From assembly GCA_003427395.1 (NCBI GenBank), contig BFEA01000024.1:5094359-5115927 (forward strand): DNA of 21,569 nucleotides, read 5' to 3'. The first letter of the stretch is position 1. Each line of letters starts with the position of its first letter. The translations under genes were made by a program, and so were the position numbers. Shown piece by piece: positions 1 to 8,856 of this stretch. The notes beneath the pieces were generated by a model. The model was not told where the DNA came from, searched no databases, and was given only the letters and a program-made list of their open reading frames with translations. The DNA is from Chara braunii (taxonomy: Eukaryota > Streptophyta > Charophyceae > Charales > Characeae).

Positions 1-84
<84 letters not shown>
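1..84. repeat. (AG)n dinucleotide microsatellite
   Basis: Uninterrupted AG repeat from the first base of the window to base 84, so at least 42 units. The array is cut by the window edge and its true length is unknown. Confidence 0.98.
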
Positions 85-86
<2 letters not shown>

Positions 87-915
87 CCGCATTTTCATTT
101 AATGGGTCCGTCTAACTGTGTTCAATATTGTGCTGTCTTCTACTGCCTTTCTATGCATTTTCACATATCTGTTCTGTATTGTTCTCCGCTCAGTTGTTTC
201 TCAATCTTTCATGTATTTAACTTGTCTCTGTGTTTGAATACTCCAAAACCCATTGTCTAATTCTCCTTTGTCCGTTCGGTGTGTTTCCCCTCGTGGACTC
301 GGACTCCCACCAAGTTCCTATTTCCCTGCTCTCTGAACGTTTCAGTTGTCCTAACTTTATCCTTGTGGCCCAATAAAGCCTAGCAGTCACATGGCTGTGT
401 TTTTATGCTCTCCCCGCCAGCCCTCCCGCCCCCTCCCTCCCCCGTCCCTCTTGTGTCTGGCTCCGGGGGTCCTTCTCCAGGCTTGTTTTCTTCTCCCGGC
501 CTGGAACTTTTTCCTCCTTGCCTGTGTCCCCACCATGGGGTGTTGCCAGCTTTTCTGCAGTATCCAGGAGTGCTATCTGCACTTTCCTGTGTCCCTGGTG
601 TTATCTGTGAACCTCCCACATTCACTGAAGCTTCTCTTTGTTTCTTCTCCGTTCCACCTCCTCCATCCTGTTGTCTCTTAACTTCATTGTTCCAGTCTCT
701 GGTCACAAGCATCCTTCAGACACACGTTTTATTCCCTGATCTGTTCTTTGGTCTGGCAAGCATCATCATTGCTCTTCCTACTGCGCCATTCTTATGTGCT
801 GTTTTATGTTTGTCTTGCTGGGGTACCATCTCACTCATGGCGGGTTACTTCCCTAAATGTGCCCCAGACACAATGCTGCCCTCTTGAGAGTGTGAGATGA
901 GCGTAATTTTCATAA

Positions 916-934
916 CCCCCCCCTTCCCCCCCCC

Positions 935-965
<31 letters not shown>

Positions 966-966
966 A
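916..966. repeat. C-rich run followed by (CA) and a 23-base poly(A)
   Basis: Two runs of C broken by TT, then a few CA units, then A from 944 to 966. An A-run can mark the tail of a retroposed RNA, but no matching body or target-site duplication was seen, so this is called simple sequence. Confidence 0.85.
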
Positions 967-1418
967 GAAAGCAATAAAGAATGAAGCAAGATATGGCATT
1001 GCAAATGTGACTTAATTGGTGTGTGTAAGAGCAGTCAGCACTGTGAAGTCTCTTCTGAGTGATGACATTTATGCACAAGTTGTGGAGCGGAAGAGGGGGT
1101 AAAAGGGGGGAGGGGTTTGGATTGAGAATAGTGAATGGTTGTGTGGTGTCCTTTTCTTGCATGTGACTGTGCATGTGTGTGGTGTGAGTAGGTCACCCTG
1201 TGACTATGTCTCTTAGATCATCGCATGGACCGACTGCGTGTCATGCACCATGTCCTGCAGACCCTTAACGACCTTGGCATGTGTCTGAAGAGACTGAGTC
1301 TCCAAATTTCCAGGCTGATACCATATACTTTCAGGATCTTTGGAGGAGGATATTCTGGTAGTAAACCAGCCGAGCTCGACTTGAGACCTCACCAGTTTGT
1401 AATTATGAAACAATCTGA

Positions 1419-1548
1419 CAGAGAATCGGATTGCCTTTTGAGCTAGACTGAATGCCCCACAATCCTGATGCTTTGGTCTGCTGCAGAGAATCGGATTGCC
1501 TTTTGAGCTAGACTGAATGCCCCACAATCCTGATGCTTTGGTCTGCTG
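1419..1548. repeat. Exact 65-bp tandem duplication
   Basis: The 65 bases at 1419-1483 recur directly at 1484-1548; I found no mismatch by eye. Each unit begins CAGAGAATCGG and ends GGTCTGCTG. The single-copy flank resumes at 1549 (TCTTAG). Identity this high means a recent duplication or an assembly artefact. Confidence 0.92.
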
Positions 1549-2147
1549 TCTTAGATCCGATAACGTTGTTCTCAACCTAGTACGGCCGAGGGTGGATGTG
1601 CCTTTGTATAACCACTTTTTGTGACCTCATCTGCCCTTATGGCTTTTCTTCCATTCCCTTTTCTTCACTAGTCCGTAAACATTAACCAAGCGACACGCCG
1701 TTGTTTCATTCACATCTTCCATCCTTGAATGTCCTTGTTGGAGATTTATATAGACTAATGTGGCAACTTCCTTAGTCGTCTCAACATCAACCAAGTGAGT
1801 TTATTCCTTATATCCTTGGATATCTATAAACTGAAGGGATAGAATCCTTCCAGCGATTCTTTTCACGTGGTCAGCTATCCTTTTGGGGGACAAGGGAACA
1901 TACTATTCTTTGGAATGCTGTCCTTGGAGGTGTGACAAAAGCTTGGCACTGCAAAGTACTTTACTCCTTGTCTTATTGATTCACTGTCTACTCTTACATG
2001 CTGGAGCAGAGGTACGAAGGACCAACTGAAACTCAGTCACTCGTCTGTTACGATCCTGGCCAATGTCGAAGCGCAAAATCACGAAAGCACAATGCAGTCC
2101 AGTTACAAAAAGAAATGAATGAACTTGAGAGGAAAGGGAGAGAAAGA

Positions 2148-2216
2148 CGAAGAAGAAGAAGAAAGAAGAAGAAGAAGAAGAAAGAAGAAGAAGAAGAAGA
2201 AAGAAGAAGAAGAAGA
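2148..2216. repeat. (GAA)n polypurine microsatellite
   Basis: Imperfect GAA/AGA repeat with purines only on the plus strand. It produces spurious Arg/Lys/Glu frames on one strand and Leu/Ser/Phe frames on the other; neither is a gene. Mirror-symmetric purine tracts of this kind can form triplex DNA. Confidence 0.95.
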
Positions 2217-2306
2217 TGATGTACACCAGCAAAGACCAATGATAATGGCCCTTCTTCTTGCCAATCAAACTCTTCCTCCTTTTCTCCTCCCCTCTTATTC
2301 AAACAA

Positions 2307-2308
2307 TA

Positions 2309-2361
<53 letters not shown>

Positions 2362-2370
2362 TGATGATGA
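2307..2370. repeat. (TAA)n microsatellite grading into (ATG)n
   Basis: About 17 TAA units followed by three or four ATG units. On the minus strand it reads as poly-isoleucine in one frame, which is an artefact. Confidence 0.95.
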
Positions 2371-2639
2371 ATGGCAGAACGAGAATCAATGTCTGAATCC
2401 CTCTTCTACGGCCAGCACAACTTGAGGCCCACCATAGCCATGGCCACCTCCCTCTTCCTCCTTCCTCCAGGCCGAGGCTATGGCGAACTGCTAAGGGCCT
2501 TGCCCTGATGTGCAAAAGACAACACAACACAGCTATGACCTCTTCCTCTCAGGGCACCATGCCTGACTATGCCTCGAAGCTTCTTGGTGCAGCTCTACCC
2601 CAACGGGGGCCTTCCAGATGCAGCGCCCACCAAGGTGAT

Positions 2640-3349
2640 GAAGATGGCGTCCACCATAGCCAGGTAAGTACCCCTGGCGCTCCCCTGTCCTAGTCCCTTC
2701 TTCCTCCTCCTCCTACCACCATAGCCAAGGTGGGGAGCTGGGCGCCCTTCTTTCCCACACAGCGCTGCACACTACCGCTGCTCCTCCAGTGCTCCAGCAG
2801 CATGACGCTGAAACTTGCACCCAGTAAATGAGGAGCACTTCACTCCTCCTGGAGTTCTAGCAACCAACTTGCGGTGACTTCCAGGCCGCTTGGCCTCCAA
2901 GCAACCGGTACCTCCTCCTTTTCGGAGGGAAACATCATTGCAGACTCTGATATCGCCTAGGCCTAACCTACAACTACTAGGCCTCTAGTCCCCAACACAT
3001 CTACCGCTACTTTGAGTGGTACCGACCTACCTGCTACTTGAGTGTTTTTTCCACGCTGTGTCGCGGGCCTACTCCCCCTATTTGAGTGTTTTCCCCGCTG
3101 CAACCCTCAATGTCACGGCCATGGGCAAGTACCAGCCCTACGGGGCCTTTCAAGCAACCATGTACCCTTGCGGGTCACACACACACTCAAGCCGACAAGC
3201 ACTCAGGCAGGCAAGCAGACCAGCAAGCACGCACACACACAGACTTAGAAAACTCAGCAGAAAGCGGGAATGTCAGCAAGGCATTCATTCTAGCGGCAAA
3301 ACTCGGAAATCAGCTGTGTTTCCAGTCCGTGTTTGGGCAGGTCCTTACA
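2640..3349 (-). mobile_element. LTR-like segment at the 3' end of element 1 (left edge undefined)
   Basis: The right end is defined by a minus-strand polypurine tract at 3350-3371 followed by TGTAAGG, the expected TG start of a 3' LTR. Near 2650-2669 it shares a pattern with the LTR at 14469-15263 (GAAGATG, CGTCCA, ACCAT.GCCA, then GGTAAGT). The word ACCATAGCCA occurs near 2433, 2652 and 2718. The left edge was not found: no matching TG end or target duplication was recognised, and the segment may extend towards the (TAA)n array. No paired copy was recognised by eye at the right of element 1. Confidence 0.45.
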
Positions 3350-3371
3350 CTACCCCCCCCGTCCTTTCGAG
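3350..3371 (-). other. Polypurine tract of element 1
   Basis: On the minus strand this reads AAAGGACGGGGGGGGTAG directly before TGTAAGG. It lies between the chromodomain and the LTR, where the plus-strand primer of a Ty3/gypsy element should be. Confidence 0.6.
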
Positions 3372-3379
3372 TGAGTAAT

Positions 3380-3655
3380 TCAATCTGTGTCCCTAATGAA
3401 CACATCATAAGCGAACATAGTGAAGAGATGCCGTGCATACTCAGTAGTAGTGAGTTTTGCAGAGATTTTGGGAACAACACCGGAAGCTATCTGTTGTTCG
3501 TATGCTTTGACAACATGACGTGCGCTTTGCAGCAGCGCTTCCTTTGAGATCCAGTTGGGATCATGCAACGGGTGTTACATGAAATGAATCTGGTACTGTC
3601 TGTTACATACCGCACCAGTATGCTGTACAATTCATTCTATTCTGTGACCGCCATT
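3380..3655 (-). pseudogene. Element 1 chromodomain (C-terminus of Pol), broken
   Basis: This is the tail of Pol, which in chromoviruses sits after integrase and guides insertion towards modified chromatin. In one minus-strand frame from about 3655 down to 3380 the chromodomain pattern is visible: an acidic start with a (V/I)xxIVxH-like strand, a QYQIHF strand, then DPNWISKEAL and a C-terminal helix. Two in-frame stops, near 3597 and 3549, break it, so only the last 62 codons are open. The call rests on the chromodomain-like order directly after the integrase tail and before the polypurine tract. Confidence 0.65.
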
Positions 3656-3677
3656 AATTGCACGAGGGATCGTATCC

Positions 3678-4607
3678 TCAAGATATGCGAAGGAAGGATT
3701 TAGCATCGAGATTCAGAAACAGTTTAGACGCGTGAAAAACCGGGTACGTGTGCAGATGAGGAGACACGACAATCACATATGGAGGACCAAATTCATCCTT
3801 ACCAACCACATCCAGGACTTCCCATGGACCAGAATAGAGGGGGAGAAGTTTGCATGACACCCCCTCTTCCTCCAAAACTTCAGACATCTTGACCGAGACA
3901 TAGCCTCCTACTTCAGAAGTCCCTGGCCTGCGCTTCTTGTTGGCATGATGCATCATAGCATGTTGTCGCTTGGTCATTGCTGCGACAACAACTTTGAGCA
4001 AGCGATCATACTTGGCGCTGAAGCCAGGCCTGCCTGGCATCAAACCAGCCTGTTGTTCAGGGAATAAGTAGGAGAGAGGATTACGGATCTTCCAACCGTA
4101 ATGAAGCCTGTTCGGCATCATGTCGTTGTACAACCCCTTGATAGTATACAACTCTTCATCCCACGTTTCCTGATCCGGAATAATTAAGGCACCCAGAAGC
4201 TGTAGCAGTCCGATTGATCTCCTCAGCCAAACCGTTGGCTTCGGGATGTCGACCGAATGTCATCTTCAGTTTGATATCATGGAGTTGGAAAGTGAAGTCC
4301 TTCCAATTAGCACTTGTGAAGTGGGGGTCCCGATCACTCACAAGGGGTTTCGGGGTCCCACTGCAAAATGCACTTCTGGTCGAATCCACGGATCACATGG
4401 TCAGTTGGGCATGCGGTGGAAATGAAATCAGATTTAAGAACTTGGAAAAACGGTCAACAATCACCATGGTGGAAATGAAATCAGATTTGAGAACTTGGAA
4501 AAACGGTCAACAGTCACCATCACTTGCGAATATCCATTTCTTACTCAACTTACCCATGCCCGTGAAGTCAATTGAGACGGACTCTCAGGGACCGTCTTGA
4601 ATGGGAA
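3678..4607 (-). pseudogene. Element 1 integrase, partial and frameshifted
   Basis: Integrase inserts the cDNA into the host genome. Visible parts, in coding order: the start of the catalytic core around 4560-4607 (SIDFTG, first Asp); VDRFSKF, repeated by a 53-bp duplication; SDRDPHF with the second Asp near 4335; HPEANGLAEE with the Glu near 4220; and the C-terminal region at 3678-4151 ending in the usual GPWEVLDVVG, PHLHTYPVFHASKL series. The core and C-terminal parts lie in different frames, with a shift near 4195-4210, and a TGA falls just before the first Asp. The HHCC zinc domain that should precede the core is absent because the upstream side of a large deletion starts here. Confidence 0.85.
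4415..4520. repeat. 53-bp tandem duplication inside the integrase core
   Basis: 4415-4467 and 4468-4520 are near-identical (two mismatches seen: TTTAAG/TTTGAG and CAATCACC/CAGTCACC). The unit encodes the VDRFSKF strand of the core. A 53-base gain is not a multiple of three, so it also breaks the frame. Confidence 0.92.
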
Positions 4608-5288
4608 GAGGTTTTGCATTGCATTAAGGAAAGTCACTGGGGATTCGTGCTTCTCATCCAATAAAATTGTGCGCTCATTCCCCATAACATCATGTACCAC
4701 AAAAAGTGATTCCTTCCGCTCAGTCCTCTTGCACTGGGACTGCAGCCAGCCCAATCTAAGAACTGCGTTGAAGGGGCACTTGTCGAGGACATTGAGTTCA
4801 GTTCATGTGTGACATTTTTGCACACACCTGTGACCGCATGTGTAGACGAGACAATTTCTTTGTTGCCTACTTGGGTCTGGCAAGGGGTCTGCAACTCCAC
4901 TTGCTTCATTCCCAAGCCCACCTTGTGTACCCTGTGTGGAGACATAAAGTTGGTAGTGGCACCACAATCAACCAAGAAACGAGGGTAGCGACAGTTGATG
5001 CGAAGCTTGAAGACGATAAACTCCACCGTCTCTTGAGTACGCTGCTGCCTCGTCACAGCCCAGTGCATTAGGTGGTAGTGGAGGTTAATTTTCTCACACT
5101 CCTCCCAAGACTCAACATAAAGGACATTACAAGCGTCAACCTCGGAATCAGCAGATGATGGGGCTCCAAGAGAGGACTGTTGCACGAAATCAGCTTCCTT
5201 AGAGGAAATACCACTTACCGGTTCAGTCTCCCTTGTAGTAGACTGTGCTGATAACGACTCTACACCCGGTTCTGGTTTCCCTGCAGCC
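4608..5288 (-). pseudogene. Element 1 protease and linker, fused to integrase by deletion
   Basis: The retropepsin signature reads FLVDCGATTNFMS, matching the family D-(S/T)-G-A pattern but with Cys in place of Ser or Thr after the catalytic Asp. This frame is open from about 5288 down past 5000 and lies in the -1 frame relative to the zinc knuckle to its right. Downstream is a linker with VVHDVxGNERTILLDEKH, and then, around 4608-4620, the sequence passes straight into the KPLPI-type segment that normally lies just before the integrase core. Reverse transcriptase, RNase H and the integrase zinc domain are missing. Other frames overlap near 4634-4754, so a further frameshift is present. Confidence 0.75.
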
Positions 5289-5880
5289 TATAGCAATCTT
5301 GGACTTTATGATTCGGTTTCAGGCAATGCAGGCAAACTCCCCTTTTGATCCTAGCCTTCCATTCGCTTTCATTGGTCCAGAGATCCAACCAAGGTTGGTT
5401 GTAGCATCCACCGGTTTGGCTGGGATCGTAACTCCTTTGGGGAGTGGGACAAAGTTCTTCCTTCAGTTCTGGTTTGGTCTCTTCACAATGGCAAACTTTC
5501 TAAAGGCATTCAATTTTTCATTTTCGTTATTAATGTCAGACTCATGGGCTGAAGTCTCCCTTGTAGTGGAGTGTGCTGATAGCGACTCTACACCCAGTTC
5601 TGGTTTCCCTGCAGCCTATAACGATCTTGGACTCTATGATTCGGTTTTAGGCAATGCAGACAAGCTCCCCTTTCGATCCTAGCCTTCCATCCGCTTTCAC
5701 TGGTCTAGAGATCCAACCAAGGTTGGTTGTAGCATCCTCCGGTTTGATTGGGATCTTAACTCCTTTGGGGAGTGGGACAAAGTTCTTCCTTCGGTTCTGG
5801 TTTGGTCCCTTCACAGTGGCAATTTTTCTAAAGGCATTCAATTTTTCGTCTTCGCTATTAATGTCAGATTCATGGGCTGA
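5225..5880. repeat. 328-bp tandem duplication covering the element 1 zinc knuckle
   Basis: Copy 1 is 5225-5552 and copy 2 is 5553-5880, with about one difference per ten bases by eye. The unit starts at AGTCTCCCTTGTAGT and ends at CATGGGCTGA. It carries the end of gag: an acidic or basic linker, the CCHC knuckle, the frameshift heptamer and the gag stop. The length is 3n+1, so the two copies fall into different frames relative to upstream gag. Confidence 0.95.
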
Positions 5881-7170
5881 AGAGGAACAGGTTGTATCAG
5901 CGTCCTTTTCTTGGTCGTCACCGAGAGTGGGATCATCTGCATAGGCCTCCTCATCAGCCTCCAACAAGTCGTGCACAGCGAAACGGTTGTTGCCTCTAAA
6001 TCGGCCATGGCCAAAGGCCTTCTTGTTGCTGCCCGTTGTAGAAACGAAGTCTTGTGCCTTGAGACTGACTATATCCTGCATGAAGGGAAGCCAGTTGGTA
6101 TAGTCCATGAGCCTTTTGCCTAGGTAGAGGGAACCTCCCCCTTCACCACATCCGAGCACGATTGTGCGGACATCTCTAATCCGGGAGTAGCAAACAAGTT
6201 GCTAGGGTGGGACGAGATGTTTCATAAAGTTTGACCACTTGCTGTGCTTGAGCTAGTCCAACTAAACCTTTACTCTTGCAACAGCATGTGGGTCCTTGTA
6301 TTGTTGAACGAGCAAATCTTTGAGTGCGGTGTGGCCTTAAGCCGTTGGGTGAGGTTGATCATGGTATGGCCCACCTGCATAACCTGGACTTCCAAGAAGC
6401 CCCACACGACTGGCTCCACGTCATTCCTTACTAACTGCGTTCCCAACACCTCGAAATAAGATTGCGTGCTGCTGATCCAGGACTCTTATGTTATCCTTAC
6501 CATCGTATTTCGGCGGTATTTGAACCGCCTTCCTGTCCATATAGGGACTGGTACAGATGAGACCAGCAACTGCTGTCTCCGGGCTTGGGGCTGCAACACT
6601 TGCAAATCTCCCTACACTATCGCTTGCTGAGGCAACAACGGAGTCCCCACCTATTGCAGGTCGCGACAGACTGTTAACAACACTCAAAGAGGAAGTAGGA
6701 AAAAAAATACATGGAGAGGCGCAAGGAGACTGGTTAGAAGGGGGTAGAGGAAGAGAATTTGAGACCTCGGCCTGATGCAGAATTGCTATCTGCTGGATTT
6801 GATCACGGTGCTCCTTAGTCATGTTTGCGATTTGGGTCTTCAATTTGCTCACGTGGTCAAACAGTTTAGACACCTGACCAGGAAGTTCACTGGGCATGTA
6901 ACAGGTTATCAGATCACACATGTACTTGACAAGATCTTTCTTGACCTCAGTGTCAGGCAAGGAGTGGACTGTTTTGAAATCAGCCTCATGGTTCGCAATA
7001 GCGGTTTTTCGCTTTTCCTCCTCCGCCTTCTCTTCTCTCGCCAGCGCCTTGTCTTCGAGGACTTGGAACAACGGTTTGTCCTCTTCGCTAGTTGCATCCA
7101 ATTGGGCCTTCAAGGCCACATTGACTTTTACTGCTGCCATGTTAGAATTATCGGGGATCTCAGCAGACAT
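5260..7170 (-). pseudogene. Element 1 gag (capsid and two zinc-knuckle copies), broken
   Basis: Gag forms the particle and binds the RNA. The likely start is the ATG at 7168-7170 (MSAEIPDNSN), though the frame is open further upstream to 7251. The N-terminal part (to about 6480) has a charged coiled-coil-like stretch rich in Glu, Lys and Ala, then a Ser/Pro linker. The capsid part (6160-6480) matches the retrotransposon gag pattern (KYDGKDN, then QYKDPHAVARVKV) but changes frame near 6470 and again downstream and has three or more TAG stops. Next come an acidic stretch (EADEEAYADD) and the duplicated region. The CCHC knuckle (C-x2-C-x4-H-x4-C) is complete in copy 1 (5293-5334). In copy 2 (5621-5662) the last Cys is Arg. 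Confidence 0.8.
5275..5281 (-). promoter_or_regulatory. Candidate -1 ribosomal frameshift heptamer GGGAAAC (copy 1)
   Basis: In the zinc-knuckle frame the codons read CAG GGA AAC, so the heptamer is G GGA AAC, the X XXY YYZ form used by retroviral -1 sites. The gag stop TAG is at 5260-5262, 12 nt downstream, and the protease frame is the -1 frame, open from about 5288. A 5-bp stem (GTAGA/TCTAC, about 16-nt loop) begins roughly 11 nt after the heptamer; CCGG words further out could lengthen it. Copy 2 keeps the heptamer at 5603-5609. Function is inferred. Confidence 0.5.
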
Positions 7171-7406
7171 CAGGGAAAAGGATTTAACAAGTCCCTCACG
7201 ATGAGCGCTCTCCTTCTCCCTTCTCTCTCTCCCTCTCTTCTTTTTGTCCACGAGTCTCCACGGGCATCGAAACGTGAACTTGGATAAAGAAACAGACTGA
7301 AAAGCACAAAGAAAGAGAAGGTAGAACTCCTAGCCGGAGCGCATTACATTCGGACTAGAGAGTAGCCAATAAAATTAAAAATAAGAATAAATAAATTCAG
7401 ATGAGA
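7171..7406 (-). other. Untranslated leader of element 1
   Basis: AT-rich sequence between gag and the proposed primer-binding site, with several A/T-only words near 7370-7395. No gene seen. Confidence 0.4.
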
Positions 7407-7407
7407 G

Positions 7408-7417
7408 TTCTGATCCA
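7408..7417 (-). other. Possible degenerate primer-binding site of element 1
   Basis: The minus strand reads TGGATCAGAAC around here (7407-7417), resembling the plant initiator-Met site TGGTATCAGAGC with one base lost and one changed. It directly follows ...GAGACA-C, so an LTR ending in CA would stop at about 7419. This is a weak match by itself; its position upstream of gag is the main support. Confidence 0.3.
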
Positions 7418-7418
7418 G

Positions 7419-8010
7419 TGTCTCAACTTGATCAGGTCGATTACGAGAGATCTGCTCGAGCCAAACCTGATCAGTATCGTGAACGTACAACAAATTCAGA
7501 CATCAAGTAATGATATGCAACAATGGAGAATTGAGTGGTGTATAAGATGCGAGCCAAGCCACAGGCTGTGCGGTAAAAGTACGCAAAACGTCTCAGCCAA
7601 GATCCCCTCGTGTTACATGCCTAGTCGGGCGATGTATATATATAGCCAAGGATCCGCAGTGTGATAAAAAGGACTGAATGGACAATGCGGTGTTAGTGGA
7701 ATCTCAACAAGCAATGTACATCCTGATACATACAAAATAGCACCTTCTAGCGCAGTGGAAGACTTAGATATAAGCCCTGACCGGGATTGACTGGGACTGA
7801 CCTCTCTCATGTAGTACAAGGCAGGGCAACGGAATGCTAGAATACCAATGACTAGCCCAATCAATGTCGCAATGCCGACCAAACATACATCATCCCCATC
7901 ACAAGGTGTGAAGGGGGGCCTTGCACTACACACAGGAAGAATGCACCAGGTCCAGACCACACACAAACGAGGAGGAGGGGATCAGACAAAGAAGAGGGGG
8001 AAGATGGGAA
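7419..8010 (-). mobile_element. Probable 5' LTR region of element 1 (right edge undefined)
   Basis: If the primer-binding site is correct, the 5' LTR begins at TG 7419 and runs right. It holds a TATA-like tract at 7635-7644. No convincing gene was seen. A minus-strand frame at 7613-7966 encodes one hydrophobic stretch (VGIATLIGLVIGILAF) that resembles a membrane segment, but no family is recognisable and it overlaps the TATA tract, so it is not called. I could not match this stretch to the segment ending at 3349, so the LTR pair of element 1 is not confirmed. Confidence 0.3.
7635..7644 (-). promoter_or_regulatory. Possible TATA box in the element 1 LTR
   Basis: A 10-base alternating TATATATATA flanked by GC-containing sequence. 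On the minus strand it would drive transcription towards the proposed primer-binding site and gag, about 220 bp downstream. Self-complementary, so direction is inferred from context only. Confidence 0.3.
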
Positions 8011-8193
8011 TGTTGTCAACACCAAGTCTTCGGTACAAGTCCCAAATAATCCCTCGTCAAATGTTTGAAGCCCAATGTCAAGTCTGGATCCAAATGTCAC
8101 CAATTCCTCTCGCTCGTAGTCTGCTGATGCAGTGAAGTCAGGTAGCTAGAGGGTGAGGGGGAGATGGTGGACTGAGAAGAGGAAGAAGAAAAA

Positions 8194-8230
8194 CTCTCTC
8201 TCTTTCTTTCTTTATCTCTCTCTCTCTCTC
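8194..8230. repeat. Imperfect (CT)n microsatellite
   Basis: CT repeat with a few CTTT interruptions inside the presumed LTR of element A. Confidence 0.9.
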
Positions 8231-8696
8231 AGGTGCCAGGTACTAACTTGTGAAAATGGCGCTATCTTGCAGGTTTTCGACGATGAGCTGGAGCTATGGC
8301 GCTATTGGTAAGTCTCCCAAGCCTCCGCCCAATCTCAATCCCTCTCTAGTGCTACTCTAGCTCCTAATAGCGCCCAACGTTGAAGACTACTGCTAACGCT
8401 ACTACTACTACTGCAGCGCTCCTCTAGAGTGCTGCTGCCCAATCTTGAAGACTACCTCCTGCCTCCTGAACTGCGCATGAAGTGCCTGGGAAGTCCCTAT
8501 GAACTATTTGCAGCCTGCAGGGCGGGCCAGTCTTATATGGTGCTGGCCTATCCAGGAGGCTGCTCTTGCCAATGCCAAAACGTGCCAGACCCTGGTGTTG
8601 AAGCTCAAACGAAGGTTGTCTTGAAAACAGGCCCAAAATGGCCTGTGCTAAAACCTTGGTCTGGTGTCGAAGTTTCAGGGCAGGACGATCTTATGA

Positions 8697-8827
8697 GGGC
8701 CTGAAAATGGCCCTCCGTTTCAGGCTGAAAAGACTCCGGGCCTGGAGGGCCCTGTTTTAGGCTGAAATGACACTGGGCCTGTAGGCCCTTGTTTTCACAG
8801 GGCCTAAAAATGGCCCTCGTTTCAGGC
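8697..8827. repeat. Diverged direct repeat in the element A LTR
   Basis: GGGCCTGAAAATGGCCCTC...TTTCAGGC at 8697 recurs as GGGCCTAAAAATGGCCCTC...TTTCAGGC at 8800, 103 bases apart. Partial copies lie near 8625 and 8752. Each unit is partly self-complementary (GGGCC...GGCCC), so the RNA could fold into short hairpins. Confidence 0.75.
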
Positions 8828-8840
8828 GCAGCATGTAACA

Positions 8841-8856
8841 CCCCCCCCTCCTTATG
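8841..8856 (-). other. Polypurine tract of element A
   Basis: Minus strand CATAAGGAGGGGGGGG directly before the LTR start TGTTACATG. Textbook position for plus-strand priming in a Ty3/gypsy element. Confidence 0.75.

Larger units (their letters stand above)
85..2140. other. Region without a recognised gene
   Basis: The first 900 bases are T- and C-rich and look like intron, UTR or intergenic DNA. AATAAA words occur near 373 and 974 on the plus strand but nothing links them to a gene. Short open frames occur on both strands; those at 391-887 only reflect pyrimidine-rich composition. Around 1213-1575 both strands are open for about 75 to 120 codons. On the plus strand this begins after a CTCTTAG that could be a splice acceptor, so a single exon cannot be excluded, but I recognise no domain. 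Nothing here resembles the retroelement proteins to the right. Confidence 0.5.
8011..8840 (-). mobile_element. 3' LTR of element A (left edge tentative)
   Basis: The right edge is strong: on the minus strand a G-rich polypurine tract is followed at once by TGTTACATGC, a classic LTR start. The left edge is placed at TGTTGTCAAC (8011), which would give TGTT...AACA ends; this is tentative. Inside are a (CT)n tract (8194-8230), a GGTAAGT word at 8307-8313 as in the other two LTRs, and repeated GGGCC/GGCCC modules near the start of U3. Confidence 0.5.

Noticed and set aside
391-887. Overlapping open frames on both strands in the T/C-rich left region
   Set aside because: Composition-driven Pro/Ser/Leu-rich peptides with no domain; both strands are open at the same place.
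1981-2530. Long minus-strand frames with poly-Ile and poly-Ser/Leu
   Set aside because: Direct translations of the (TAA)n and (GAA)n microsatellites.
3016-3547. Plus-strand frames of 120 to 153 codons
   Set aside because: They lie in the LTR-like segment and run across the polypurine tract and chromodomain remnant on the other strand; no family features.
5245-5944. Two similar plus-strand frames (145 and 96 codons) that look like a gene duplication
   Set aside because: They are the antisense of the 328-bp duplicated gag segment, whose minus strand carries a clear CCHC knuckle.
7613-7966. Minus-strand frame with a hydrophobic stretch, considered as an env-like third gene
   Set aside because: It lies upstream of gag in the presumed LTR, not after integrase; one hydrophobic run, no fusion or glycoprotein pattern.
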